This document shows positions 16,456 through 23,979 of a DNA stretch of 33,011 bases, in pieces (the first letter of the stretch is position 1; the number at the start of each line of letters is the position of its first letter). The notes under the pieces are model-generated. The model saw nothing but the letters and a program-made list of their open reading frames with translations, was not told where the DNA came from and did no database searches. Source of the stretch: Chlamydiota bacterium. Lineage in GTDB: Bacteria > Chlamydiota > Chlamydiia > Chlamydiales > SM23-39. The position numbers were made by a program, and so were the translations under genes. The stretch covers positions 1-33,011 of the forward strand of contig DAIDHZ010000021.1 in the NCBI GenBank assembly GCA_027451825.1, written 5' to 3'.

Positions 16456-17480
16456 TGATTTTTTTTGTTTTTTTGTGGTGTTTAGGCCTTTTAGCAGAGG
16501 AACGATCTTTATCAGTTCCAAGTCCTATGGTTCTTTCCTCAAAACGGATTTTTTTAAACCGTTACCCAACTGCTTTTAATCCTTCTTTAATGAAGATCGA
16601 TGATGAGTTTATTTTGGTGTTTCGTGTGATGGATGATAAGGATCTTTGGATCTCTTACATTGGCATTGTTTGTTTGGATGAGAATTTTGATCCTATTTCA
16701 GAGCCTGAATTATTGAGCATTTGTCGAAAGACTCCTTCGCAATCAGAGGATGCGAGAATTTTTAGAATACAGAATCGCTTGTTTCTTACGTTTAATGATA
16801 ATTTGGATTGTAAAGCGTCTTATCATGAAAGAAGAGATATCTATATAGCAGAAATTTTTCGACAAGGAGATCATTTTTCTTTATCGTTTGCTCAGATACT
16901 CACTCACGAGCAAAAATATGCGTCTCAATTTTGGCAGAAGAATTGGGTTCCTTTTGAGTGGAATCATAAACTTCTTTTTGTGTATTCGATCGTTCCTCAT
17001 GAAATTGTGTATCCTAATTTTTTGAAAGAAGTCTGTGTGACTTTTTCGGAAACAAAATCTTTGATTCCTTGGGCTTGGGGAGAGCCTCGAGGAGGAACTC
17101 CTGCAATGCTCATTGATGGGGAGTATCTGACATTTTTTCATTCCAGCCAACGGATGAAATCTTCAGGTTCTTCGGATTTGCTACGGTATCATTATTTTAT
17201 GGGGGCGTATACGTTTTCTAAAGATCCTCCTTTTACAATGACCAAAATATCTAAAGAACCCATTGTTGGGTTTGACTCTTATACGGATTCAAATGTTGAA
17301 AAAAAATATGTTGTTTTCCCCGGCGGTTATGAAAAACATGTTGTTTTCCCCGCCGGTTATGTAGTTTCCGGAAATCGGATTTATTTAGCTTTTGGCAAAA
17401 ATGATTGTGAAATGTGGATTGCGACTTTGGATAAAGAAGCTTTGATGAATTCATTGCAACCCATAGAGAGTTCTCAATGA
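16452..17480 (+). CDS. Exported stand-alone GH130-like propeller protein
   Basis: The protein is 342 residues starting at the ATG that overlaps the previous stop. A signal peptide is evident (MMIFFVFLWCLGLLA). The rest is a propeller resembling GH130 mannoside phosphorylases and their relatives: AFNPSLMKIDDEFILVFRV, SEDARIF (98-104), QKNWVPF (162-168), RGGTPAM (213-219), and the last-blade VVFPAGYVVSGNRIYLAFG. No GT or TPR part is present. A 30-base tandem duplication gives two VVFP[GA]GY units at residues 287-306. Phosphorolysis or hydrolysis of a beta-mannoside-type glycan is the family precedent, but activity here is inference. It is translationally coupled to both neighbours. Confidence 0.75.
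   Translation: MMIFFVFLWCLGLLAEERSLSVPSPMVLSSKRIFLNRYPTAFNPSLMKIDDEFILVFRVMDDKDLWISYIGIVCLDENFDPISEPELLSICRKTPSQSEDARIFRIQNRLFLTFNDNLDCKASYHERRDIYIAEIFRQGDHFSLSFAQILTHEQKYASQFWQKNWVPFEWNHKLLFVYSIVPHEIVYPNFLKEVCVTFSETKSLIPWAWGEPRGGTPAMLIDGEYLTFFHSSQRMKSSGSSDLLRYHYFMGAYTFSKDPPFTMTKISKEPIVGFDSYTDSNVEKKYVVFPGGYEKHVVFPAGYVVSGNRIYLAFGKNDCEMWIATLDKEALMNSLQPIESSQ
17310..17369 (+). repeat. 30-base tandem duplication within the propeller gene
   Basis: Two consecutive 30-base units both begin GTTGTTTTCCCCG and contain CGGTTATG. They encode VVFPGGYEKH and VVFPAGYVVS. The second unit is the canonical last-blade motif; the first is an extra copy. Confidence 0.85.
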
Positions 17481-19540
17481 TCTTAAAAGGAATATTGCTT
17501 TGTTGTTTTGTTTGTTTTTCTTATGCGCGAGAAGTGAAAATTTGTCTTGTGATGGTGACGCAAAATCATGCTCAGGTGATTTCAAAATGTTTATCGAGTG
17601 TTCAAGGTCTTGTGGATGCCGTTTGCGTTATTGATCTGGAAAGTCAAGATACGACCAAAGAAATTGTAAGTCATTGGGCTCAAGAATGTTGTCATTTAAG
17701 TCTTATCCAAGAGGCTCCGTCTTCTTCGAATCCATTTTCTATGGCGAAGGAAGCTGCCATGTCTTTGGTTGTTTCTTCTCATTTTGTATTGGAGGATACC
17801 TATTTTCTTTGGATGGATCCGACGATGTCTTTTCGGGGGAAGGAGAATTTTCGAAAAAATGAATTAACGCATGCTGTGTATGCGATTTTGGAACATTCGA
17901 GTTCTTTAAAATATTATTCTTATGAGCCGCATCTTTTTGTGGCGGCAGTGGATTGGAGCTGTTCTGAATCTTTGCCTTTTTTATGGCGAGGAAATGATGG
18001 TTTAAGTGCTGACCGCTTAGAGGACATTGTCTTGGAAGGAGAGACTCTTTTTTTAGAAAAAGAGGTGGAGCGTTTGCAGATCCTGACTGCAAAAGAGCCA
18101 GAATTTACAGCTCATTATTTTCATTTAGCAGAGACATATAAAGCTTTAAAACAGTTGCCTGAAGCGATTGTTTGGTATCAAAAACGATTGGATTTTGGCG
18201 GAGATTTAGAAGAACTGTGGTTTTCAACTCTCATGATGGGTTCTTGTTATGAGGAGATCGGAGATTGGGGACGTGCTTTGTCGTGTTACTTGGATGCATT
18301 TCAACGATGTCCAAACCGCCCGGACCCTATTCAAAAGATCAGTACTTATTATCGGAAGACTTCAAAAAATAGCCTCTCTTATTTGTTTGCACAACATGCT
18401 CTTTTGATGGATCGTTCGGATCGATGCCGTTTTTTTCAAGATCCTCCACTCACCGATGATCAAATCTATGAGGATATTTCGATTGCGGCCTATTATACCC
18501 GATTTCGGAAAGAAGGGTTTTGGGCGACAAACCATCTTTCTTGCGATCGTAACTCTTCTCAGTGGACTCGAGAAAATGCGCATCGGAATCTAGTGTATTA
18601 TGCATCTCGTCTTGAGAATAGCGAATTCATGGCTCTTGATTTGGAACTCTCTTCCCTGGATGGAAAAAAGCAAAAGAAATACTTTCCTGCCAGTGGTTCA
18701 ATTCTTACGACTTCTCAAGGATACCAACTGGTTTGCCTTGGGGTGAATTATCAACAACAAAGAGGAAAAGTATTTTATACAGAAGATTTTTCAGGGATCT
18801 TTCGGATGAAAAGTTTTTTTGTGGAATTGGATCCGGAATTTCATGTTTTATCTCAAAAGGAAATCATTGAAAAAATGCCGAGAGAGAGGTTTCCTACGCT
18901 TGGTGTCGAAGGTCCAGAGGATTGTCGTTTGTTTGAATATCAAAGAGAAGAGACTTGGATGACTTGTAGTATGAGAGGATTTAATCCAATGGGAAAACGG
19001 CAAACAGTGCTTTGTCGATTATTGGATGATGATGGATTGAGGTCTATAGACAATTGGATTGTGCTTGGAAAAGATGTTTCTACGAATGAAAAAAATTGGC
19101 TTCCTTTTTGTTCAGGAATAAATTTGCGGCTGATTCATTCTTATGAACCCTTGACCCTTGTGACTCCGGATCTCAATACAGGACAATATTCCACATTGTG
19201 CTCGGAGCCTCTTTCTTTGGATTGTTCCCGTTTTCGAGGGTCAGCGGCTCCCATTGTATTTGATGAAGGGTATTTGCTGTTAGTTCATGAGATTGTTTCC
19301 TATTCAGACTCAACCAGATCTTATTTGCATCGATTTCTATATTTGGATGATCAGTTTCGCATCCAAAAAATGTCGTTGCCCTTTGTGTTTTTGCATCATG
19401 GCGTGGAACGATGTCACGGAATGACACTTGATATTTCAGGAACGAAACTTGTTTCTGTGGTGGGTTCAGAAGATAAAGAGCTTTTTCTTTGTTTGACACC
19501 GATTGAAACGATTCGATCACATTTGCAAGATTGTCAGTAG
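17477..19540 (+). CDS. Exported GT2-like / TPR / GH130-like propeller protein 2
   Basis: The protein is 687 residues and a clear paralogue of the first operon gene. The signal peptide is MILKGILLCCFVCFSYA. The GT2-like domain (about 20-150) is better preserved: KICLVMVTQNHAQVISKCL, then VIDLESQDTTKEI (equivalent to the usual D-x-x-S-x-D-x-T). The metal-binding D-A-D position reads LWMDPTMS. TPR-like helices lie at about 205-295 (LPEAIVWYQKRLDF, WGRALSCYLDAFQRCPN). The propeller half has GPEDCRLF (479-486), EKNWLPF (538-544), FRGSAAPIVF and HHGVERCHGM. It starts within the stop of the preceding gene (ATGA), with GAGAG upstream. It is the last gene of the operon, ended by a terminator shared with malQ. 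Confidence 0.75.
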   Translation: MILKGILLCCFVCFSYAREVKICLVMVTQNHAQVISKCLSSVQGLVDAVCVIDLESQDTTKEIVSHWAQECCHLSLIQEAPSSSNPFSMAKEAAMSLVVSSHFVLEDTYFLWMDPTMSFRGKENFRKNELTHAVYAILEHSSSLKYYSYEPHLFVAAVDWSCSESLPFLWRGNDGLSADRLEDIVLEGETLFLEKEVERLQILTAKEPEFTAHYFHLAETYKALKQLPEAIVWYQKRLDFGGDLEELWFSTLMMGSCYEEIGDWGRALSCYLDAFQRCPNRPDPIQKISTYYRKTSKNSLSYLFAQHALLMDRSDRCRFFQDPPLTDDQIYEDISIAAYYTRFRKEGFWATNHLSCDRNSSQWTRENAHRNLVYYASRLENSEFMALDLELSSLDGKKQKKYFPASGSILTTSQGYQLVCLGVNYQQQRGKVFYTEDFSGIFRMKSFFVELDPEFHVLSQKEIIEKMPRERFPTLGVEGPEDCRLFEYQREETWMTCSMRGFNPMGKRQTVLCRLLDDDGLRSIDNWIVLGKDVSTNEKNWLPFCSGINLRLIHSYEPLTLVTPDLNTGQYSTLCSEPLSLDCSRFRGSAAPIVFDEGYLLLVHEIVSYSDSTRSYLHRFLYLDDQFRIQKMSLPFVFLHHGVERCHGMTLDISGTKLVSVVGSEDKELFLCLTPIETIRSHLQDCQ

Positions 19541-19555
19541 CGATTTTTACTTGTC

Positions 19556-19585
19556 AAAATCGATTCTTGAATCATTTTCGTATAA
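19556..19585 (+). repeat. Solo end of a palindromic element A
   Basis: The sequence ATCGATTCTTGAATCATTTT followed by CGTATA matches the right terminus of element A (CCGATTCTTGAATCATTTTCGGTATA) with small losses. No matching left arm is found nearby. It is a decayed remnant between the propeller operon and its terminator. Confidence 0.7.
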
Positions 19586-19611
19586 AGATTAAAATTTTTA
19601 ATCATTAGAAA

Positions 19612-19663
19612 GTGTACCCAAAAGAAGGCTCCGTAGATCAATGGGGCCTTCTTTTGAGTACAC
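19612..19663. terminator. Bidirectional terminator between propeller operon and malQ
   Basis: A long hairpin pairs GTGTAC-CCAAAAGAAGG with CCTTCTTTTG-AGTACAC. A/T tracts flank both sides of the GC core (AAAAGAAGG / CCTTCTTTT), so it can act in both directions. It overlaps the last codons of malQ, whose stop is in the loop. Confidence 0.75.
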
Positions 19664-21188
19664 TCTCTAGTTTTTGGCAAAGTTCTTCATGGTGGATAAG
19701 CTCTTCGATAGAGGGAAGAATCCGATAGGTCCAATTTGTGGGGAGAATGGTCCCGGGTATATTGATTCTTTCTTCTTCGGGATTTTGAGAGACAAGGTTT
19801 GGAAAAAGAGCTAAATATTCTTGAAGAAGGTTGATGTGAAAGTAGCTTGGAGTTGCATGTGCTTTTTGAAGGATTGTAAACCGGGTTTCTATATTTAAAG
19901 GCACCTGGTATGGAATCTGTAACATTTCTGCAAAAGGATGGGCTTCATTGGGAAATTGAGCCCACCATAAAGCGAGCGGTTCAGAGTCTTGTGTAGAAAC
20001 GCAGGTTAAGCTTAAGGGCTCGTATTCATTGAAGGGGATATAGGAATGGTCGTGATCCCATTTTTTTTGCCATCGCATGACGCAGGTTCTACAAATACCG
20101 AGTTCTTTTAAGATAGGTCTTACTTCTTTGGGGATCGTTCCAAGATCTTCCGCAATGGGAAGCATGTTGCTGGACTCTATGAGCATTTCCAAAATTTCTT
20201 TTCCAAGAATGGGCCAAAGATGAGGGTCGTGAGGAATGAAAAAGCCTTCTTTGGCGGTTTTTTCTTTTTCGATCGCAAAAATACGAAATAATCCGACGAC
20301 ATGGTCGATGCGATAGATGTGAAAGAAATTTTCTGCAATTTGAAGCCTACGTTTCCACCATGAAAAATGATTTTGACGCAATACGTCCCATAGATAGATA
20401 GGAAATCCCCACTTTTGTCCTTCTTTATTGAAGGCATCGGGAGGCGCTCCTGCAATGAGATCGAGATTGAAAAAAGAGGGGTTTTCCCAAACATCCACAC
20501 TGTCAGGACTTAAAAGAATGGGAATATCTCCTTTTAAATAAATGCCTTGAGAGTTTGCATATTGTTTGACGGTTTTCATTTGAGAAAAGGAGAGAAACTG
20601 TAAAAAGCTATAAAATGCAATGGAAGTCTCATGTTTTTGAACCGAGGCATCTGTCGGCTTTTGATCTTCTTCAGGCCATGTTAAAAAAGAAGAATCCTGG
20701 TGTGTTCTTTTTAGACTTTTAAAAAGAGCGTAAGCTTTAAGCCATGGGTTTTCTTTGAGAAAAGTAAGATATGCCTCATGGTGTGAAAAAGAGGGAAATG
20801 TCTTTAAAAAATACTCATAGAGAAAGGCTAGTTTTTTTTGTTTGATTTCTAAAAGAGCCACTTTTGGAAGGTGAAGATATTGTTGAAAAGAGATGAGCTC
20901 TTGAGACATCACTCCGATATTGGGAAGCGATGATAAGCTTAAAAACAAAGGATCGAGTGCACAGGAAGATTGTGCGTAGTAAGGACTCGCTTCCGGTCCT
21001 GTATCATTGATGGGAAGAAGTTGAATGGTGTCAAAGCCGATTTTTTTACAAAAATCAATCAGCAAGATGAGATCTAGAAATTCTCCCACTCCGGAGCTTT
21101 TTTTAGTATGAATGGAAGAGAGTGAGATGGCGATTCCGTGATGCGGTTTTTTTTGGATGATATTCCAGATTTCATCAATTTTTGTCAT
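19638..21188 (-). CDS. malQ: 4-alpha-glucanotransferase MalQ (GH77)
   Basis: MalQ disproportionates maltodextrins and works in glycogen turnover, which chlamydiae keep. The protein is 516 residues. Family marks are GVGEFLDL near 34-41, QLLPINDTGPEASPYYAQSS, KGDIPILLSPDSVDVW, and the hallmark AGAPPDAFNKEGQKWG (246-261). The nucleophile Asp295 lies in RIDHVVGLFR and the acid/base Glu347 in AEDLG. The start overlaps the chaperone stop (ATGA). The order copN, chaperone, malQ is the conserved chlamydial type III arrangement. Confidence 0.95.
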   Translation of the reverse strand: MTKIDEIWNIIQKKPHHGIAISLSSIHTKKSSGVGEFLDLILLIDFCKKIGFDTIQLLPINDTGPEASPYYAQSSCALDPLFLSLSSLPNIGVMSQELISFQQYLHLPKVALLEIKQKKLAFLYEYFLKTFPSFSHHEAYLTFLKENPWLKAYALFKSLKRTHQDSSFLTWPEEDQKPTDASVQKHETSIAFYSFLQFLSFSQMKTVKQYANSQGIYLKGDIPILLSPDSVDVWENPSFFNLDLIAGAPPDAFNKEGQKWGFPIYLWDVLRQNHFSWWKRRLQIAENFFHIYRIDHVVGLFRIFAIEKEKTAKEGFFIPHDPHLWPILGKEILEMLIESSNMLPIAEDLGTIPKEVRPILKELGICRTCVMRWQKKWDHDHSYIPFNEYEPLSLTCVSTQDSEPLALWWAQFPNEAHPFAEMLQIPYQVPLNIETRFTILQKAHATPSYFHINLLQEYLALFPNLVSQNPEEERINIPGTILPTNWTYRILPSIEELIHHEELCQKLESVLKRRPH

Positions 21189-21631
21189 GGCCGCATGCCG
21201 AAAGGAATTTTTGAAGTGGATGGCGCAGCCGGAATGATTTGTCCTTTTTGAATGGAGTCATGCCAAGAGGACCCAAGTTCATAAAAACTTCCAAAAAGAC
21301 CTGCTAGCCTTTCTCCGTTTAAGATGAAAAGAGGATAACTTTGATAAAGAGCTAAGTGGTTTGTATTCGCGATGTAGCAAAAAACTCCGGGTCTTGGATC
21401 GGGAAGATCATTGGCTTTGAGAGCTTCTAGAAGAACATTTTCTCTAAATTTTCCGGGGGGGATGGCGATGATTTTAGAAAAGATGAAAAGTTTTTCTTGT
21501 GTGGAATCAAGTTGGAGTTGAATGCGGATGGGAGGGATTTCTATGCTGCAGGCGTTATATTTATCCGGCACTAAAGAAAGATTTAAAATAGAGCCTAAAG
21601 ATTCTAAAAGTTCAGTCAGACGATCGGTCAT
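21185..21631 (-). CDS. Class I type III secretion chaperone (Scc1/CesT-like)
   Basis: This is a small 148-residue protein of the CesT/SycE type. Such chaperones dimerise and hold the secretion signal of a partner. The pattern is an N-terminal helix (RLTELLESLGSILNL), beta strands with RIQLQLDSTQEKLFIFSKI, a helix LLEALKAND, then YIANTNHLALYQSYPL. The call rests on fold-like pattern, size and its place three bases after copN, where Chlamydia has scc1. It probably binds CopN. It overlaps malQ by four bases. Confidence 0.85.
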   Translation of the reverse strand: MTDRLTELLESLGSILNLSLVPDKYNACSIEIPPIRIQLQLDSTQEKLFIFSKIIAIPPGKFRENVLLEALKANDLPDPRPGVFCYIANTNHLALYQSYPLFILNGERLAGLFGSFYELGSSWHDSIQKGQIIPAAPSTSKIPFGMRP

Positions 21632-21634
21632 AGA

Positions 21635-22807
21635 TTATTCTTCTTTTTTAGATTTACCTTTTCGTTTTTTTTCTTGATTTTCTTCCTCGAGCGCATCTTC
21701 GAGTTTTTCTAAGACATCTGAGAGGCATTTAGCAAGCTCGTCTCGATGCTGCATGTTTCTAAAGTAACGGGGAGCCACCTGTTTGATCGCTTCATACATC
21801 TGAGAAAACACTGCAATTTGAATGGGAAGAGTTTCTTCGATATCTAAGGCTTTGGCAGCTTGATTGATTTTATCGGGATTCATGTATCTTTCTGCCATGA
21901 ATTTCACAAAGATCTTCGAAAGGATTTCGAAGCGGATTTTGGGGTTTTCAGGAATCTCGTAAGAGAGAAATTGGCGAGATATAAGTTTCATTCTGGATTG
22001 AAAAAAACGAAAAACTCCGAGGATTCCTTGAAGCGATTTTGTATCCTCAATAAGACGCAACAGCTCTGCTTTATCAATGGAAGGTCCTTTCGATTTTAGA
22101 TCACTCCCCAAAGAGTGGAGTAAAAATAAAATGATCGCTTTGAGTTTGTTGTAAGGATATTTATCAGTGAGTTCATCAAAGAGGTGAAGGGCATCTCTTC
22201 TTGTTCCTGTAATATCTCGATATAAGTCTCTTAAGTGCGTTGGAGATCCAAGACCTGCGGCTGCAAATTCTCTGGCTTGCGCTCCAATATTGCGGCCAGC
22301 TCTGATTTGTCTTGCAAAATCTTCATTGAGTTTTCTTTTTGTCTCTTTTAAAGCGGGTAGTAGATTTTCTCCTGCTGTTTCTAAAAGAAAATCAAGCGCT
22401 TCATCGGCGAGTGCAGGATCCGGATAGACAGAGAGAAGTTTTCTCATGATTTCATCGGGAGTGTCGGTTTCTTTAATGAGATCGCGTAAAATGAGAAGAG
22501 TTCGTTGATTGAGTTCAGGGTTGTTTCCTTGAAAGCGGGCAGCGGTTTCGTCGATATTTTCTACATCTAAAATCTTGACTTCTTCAGGCTGTTCGATAGC
22601 TTCTTTTTGTGTTTGGGATTTTAATTTGTCTAAATCACGAAATCTTTGCGCTTGAAGCATCGGATTAAAAAGAGACGGTTCGAAAAAATCTTCCAAATTG
22701 CCTTCGCTGATGACAGCTTTTGCTAAAGCTTCTCTCGCATCTTGTCGAATGATATTCACTGCTTGATTGTTGATCGGCATGATATTGGAGATATTTGGAT
22801 CTGACAT
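21635..22807 (-). CDS. copN: Type III secretion gatekeeper CopN (SctW)
   Basis: CopN plugs the secretion apparatus until contact and in Chlamydia is also secreted. The protein is 390 residues, a little shorter than Chlamydia CopN. A disordered N-terminus is followed by the HrpJ/InvE-like helical region (about 90-270; ELNQRTLLILRDLIKETD, NEDFARQIRAGRNIG, HLRDLYRDITG). A TyeA-like C-terminal domain follows (about 280-370; FFQSRMKLISRQFLSYEIP), then a Lys/Glu-rich tail. It is the first gene of the copN-chaperone-malQ unit. The 101-base gap upstream is divergent to the GT92-like gene. Confidence 0.92.
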   Translation of the reverse strand: MSDPNISNIMPINNQAVNIIRQDAREALAKAVISEGNLEDFFEPSLFNPMLQAQRFRDLDKLKSQTQKEAIEQPEEVKILDVENIDETAARFQGNNPELNQRTLLILRDLIKETDTPDEIMRKLLSVYPDPALADEALDFLLETAGENLLPALKETKRKLNEDFARQIRAGRNIGAQAREFAAAGLGSPTHLRDLYRDITGTRRDALHLFDELTDKYPYNKLKAIILFLLHSLGSDLKSKGPSIDKAELLRLIEDTKSLQGILGVFRFFQSRMKLISRQFLSYEIPENPKIRFEILSKIFVKFMAERYMNPDKINQAAKALDIEETLPIQIAVFSQMYEAIKQVAPRYFRNMQHRDELAKCLSDVLEKLEDALEEENQEKKRKGKSKKEE

Positions 22808-22908
22808 AGTGAGGTAGCGCCTATTTATTTCTTATACTAATTTTTGAAGATTTTTGTGTCTTTATATTTAAATTTTTACTAGCATTTCTTTTCTTTGATT
22901 GAGGAAGT

Positions 22909-23799
22909 ATGTTGAAGTGGCTTTTGATGATCTGTTTGTCTTGGAGTTTGGCGATTCACGGTCAACCAAAGCATCATTTGTCGATTTGTTCTGTTTTGAA
23001 AAATGATTCTGTATCTTGGGTTACAGAGTGGATTGAATATCATCGGTTGATTGGTGTTGATCATTTTTATCTTTATTTAACGACAAATAATGCAGCGATC
23101 AAAAGCGTTTTGACGCCGTATCTTCGTAAGGGCATAGTGAGTTTGATCCCTTGGATAGTGAAGTCGGAAGAAAGTGAAGATACGATGAAACAGGCGTGTT
23201 TTGCTTTAGGTATTGAAACAACGGCTTATGAACACGCTATTTATGTCAAGACTCCTCAAGAAACGGAATGGATGGTGTGTTTAGGTTTGCAGGAATATCT
23301 TCTTCCGATCGTAGGAGATAGTGTTTTAACGATTTTACAAAAATATCAGAATGCTCCGGGGATTGTTTTTTCATCGGATTGTTTCGATGCCTCGAGAAAT
23401 CGTTTTTTTTCGCATCATCAACTTGTCATTGAAAATACAGGCATGATTGAGCTGCCTCATAAATGGGATAGTCCAACGTCGAAGTTGATTTTTAAGCCAT
23501 CTCTTTGTGAGGGATTTATGTGGCCTCCTTACCAATGTGTATTTAAACAAGGATTGCAGCCGGTTCAAGTATCAAGATCTGAAATTCGGCTTAATTTTTA
23601 TAAGCCAAGAGATAGGCATTTTGAATTTAAGAATCGTGCTTTGGTGGATAATCGAGCGATTTCTCGCCAAGAGCTCTCCGAGATACTTTCTTTGGGTTAT
23701 GAGGTAGAAGATCAGGAAAAGTCCATCCAACGATTTGTTCCGCGGCTTCGAGAGGTGATGACCCCGGGGGTTCCTTTTTGGTCTTCCGGAAATTATTGA
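22909..23799 (+). CDS. Exported GT92-like glycosyltransferase homologue, DxD lost
   Basis: The protein is 296 residues. An N-terminal signal-peptide-like segment (MLKWLLMICLSWSLAIHG) precedes a GT92/DUF23 type start: SICSVLKNDSVSWVTEWIEYH, then LIGVDHFYLY. This family is usually cytosolic or Golgi-luminal and transfers galactose or similar sugars. Where the family has D-x-D-E-F after a W, this protein reads WMVCLGLQEYLLP (residues 121-133), so the metal-binding aspartates are replaced by Gly and Gln. It is therefore either catalytically altered or inactive. It sits alone on the plus strand between copN and sctV, a position with no gene in Chlamydia. Confidence 0.75.
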   Translation: MLKWLLMICLSWSLAIHGQPKHHLSICSVLKNDSVSWVTEWIEYHRLIGVDHFYLYLTTNNAAIKSVLTPYLRKGIVSLIPWIVKSEESEDTMKQACFALGIETTAYEHAIYVKTPQETEWMVCLGLQEYLLPIVGDSVLTILQKYQNAPGIVFSSDCFDASRNRFFSHHQLVIENTGMIELPHKWDSPTSKLIFKPSLCEGFMWPPYQCVFKQGLQPVQVSRSEIRLNFYKPRDRHFEFKNRALVDNRAISRQELSEILSLGYEVEDQEKSIQRFVPRLREVMTPGVPFWSSGNY

Positions 23800-23979
23800 T
23801 GCATTTAGAATTGAAAAACCGATGCTATACTGCGCGCGGTTAGGTTTTGAAGATTTGGACTGGCTTCTACCTTGCCAAATCGATCTTCGTCGTCGCCCCT
23901 GGAACTACTCTTAGAATCATACACAATCTCCTTGTGAGGTGTAAGGGATATAGCGAATGTGTATTTTTGAGACAGGTCC

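Noticed and set aside
23800..23979. Possible promoter or small RNA (TATACT at about 23824) between the GT92-like gene and sctV
   Set aside because: No well-spaced -35 box or terminator could be matched; nothing else is recognisable in this 180-base gap.
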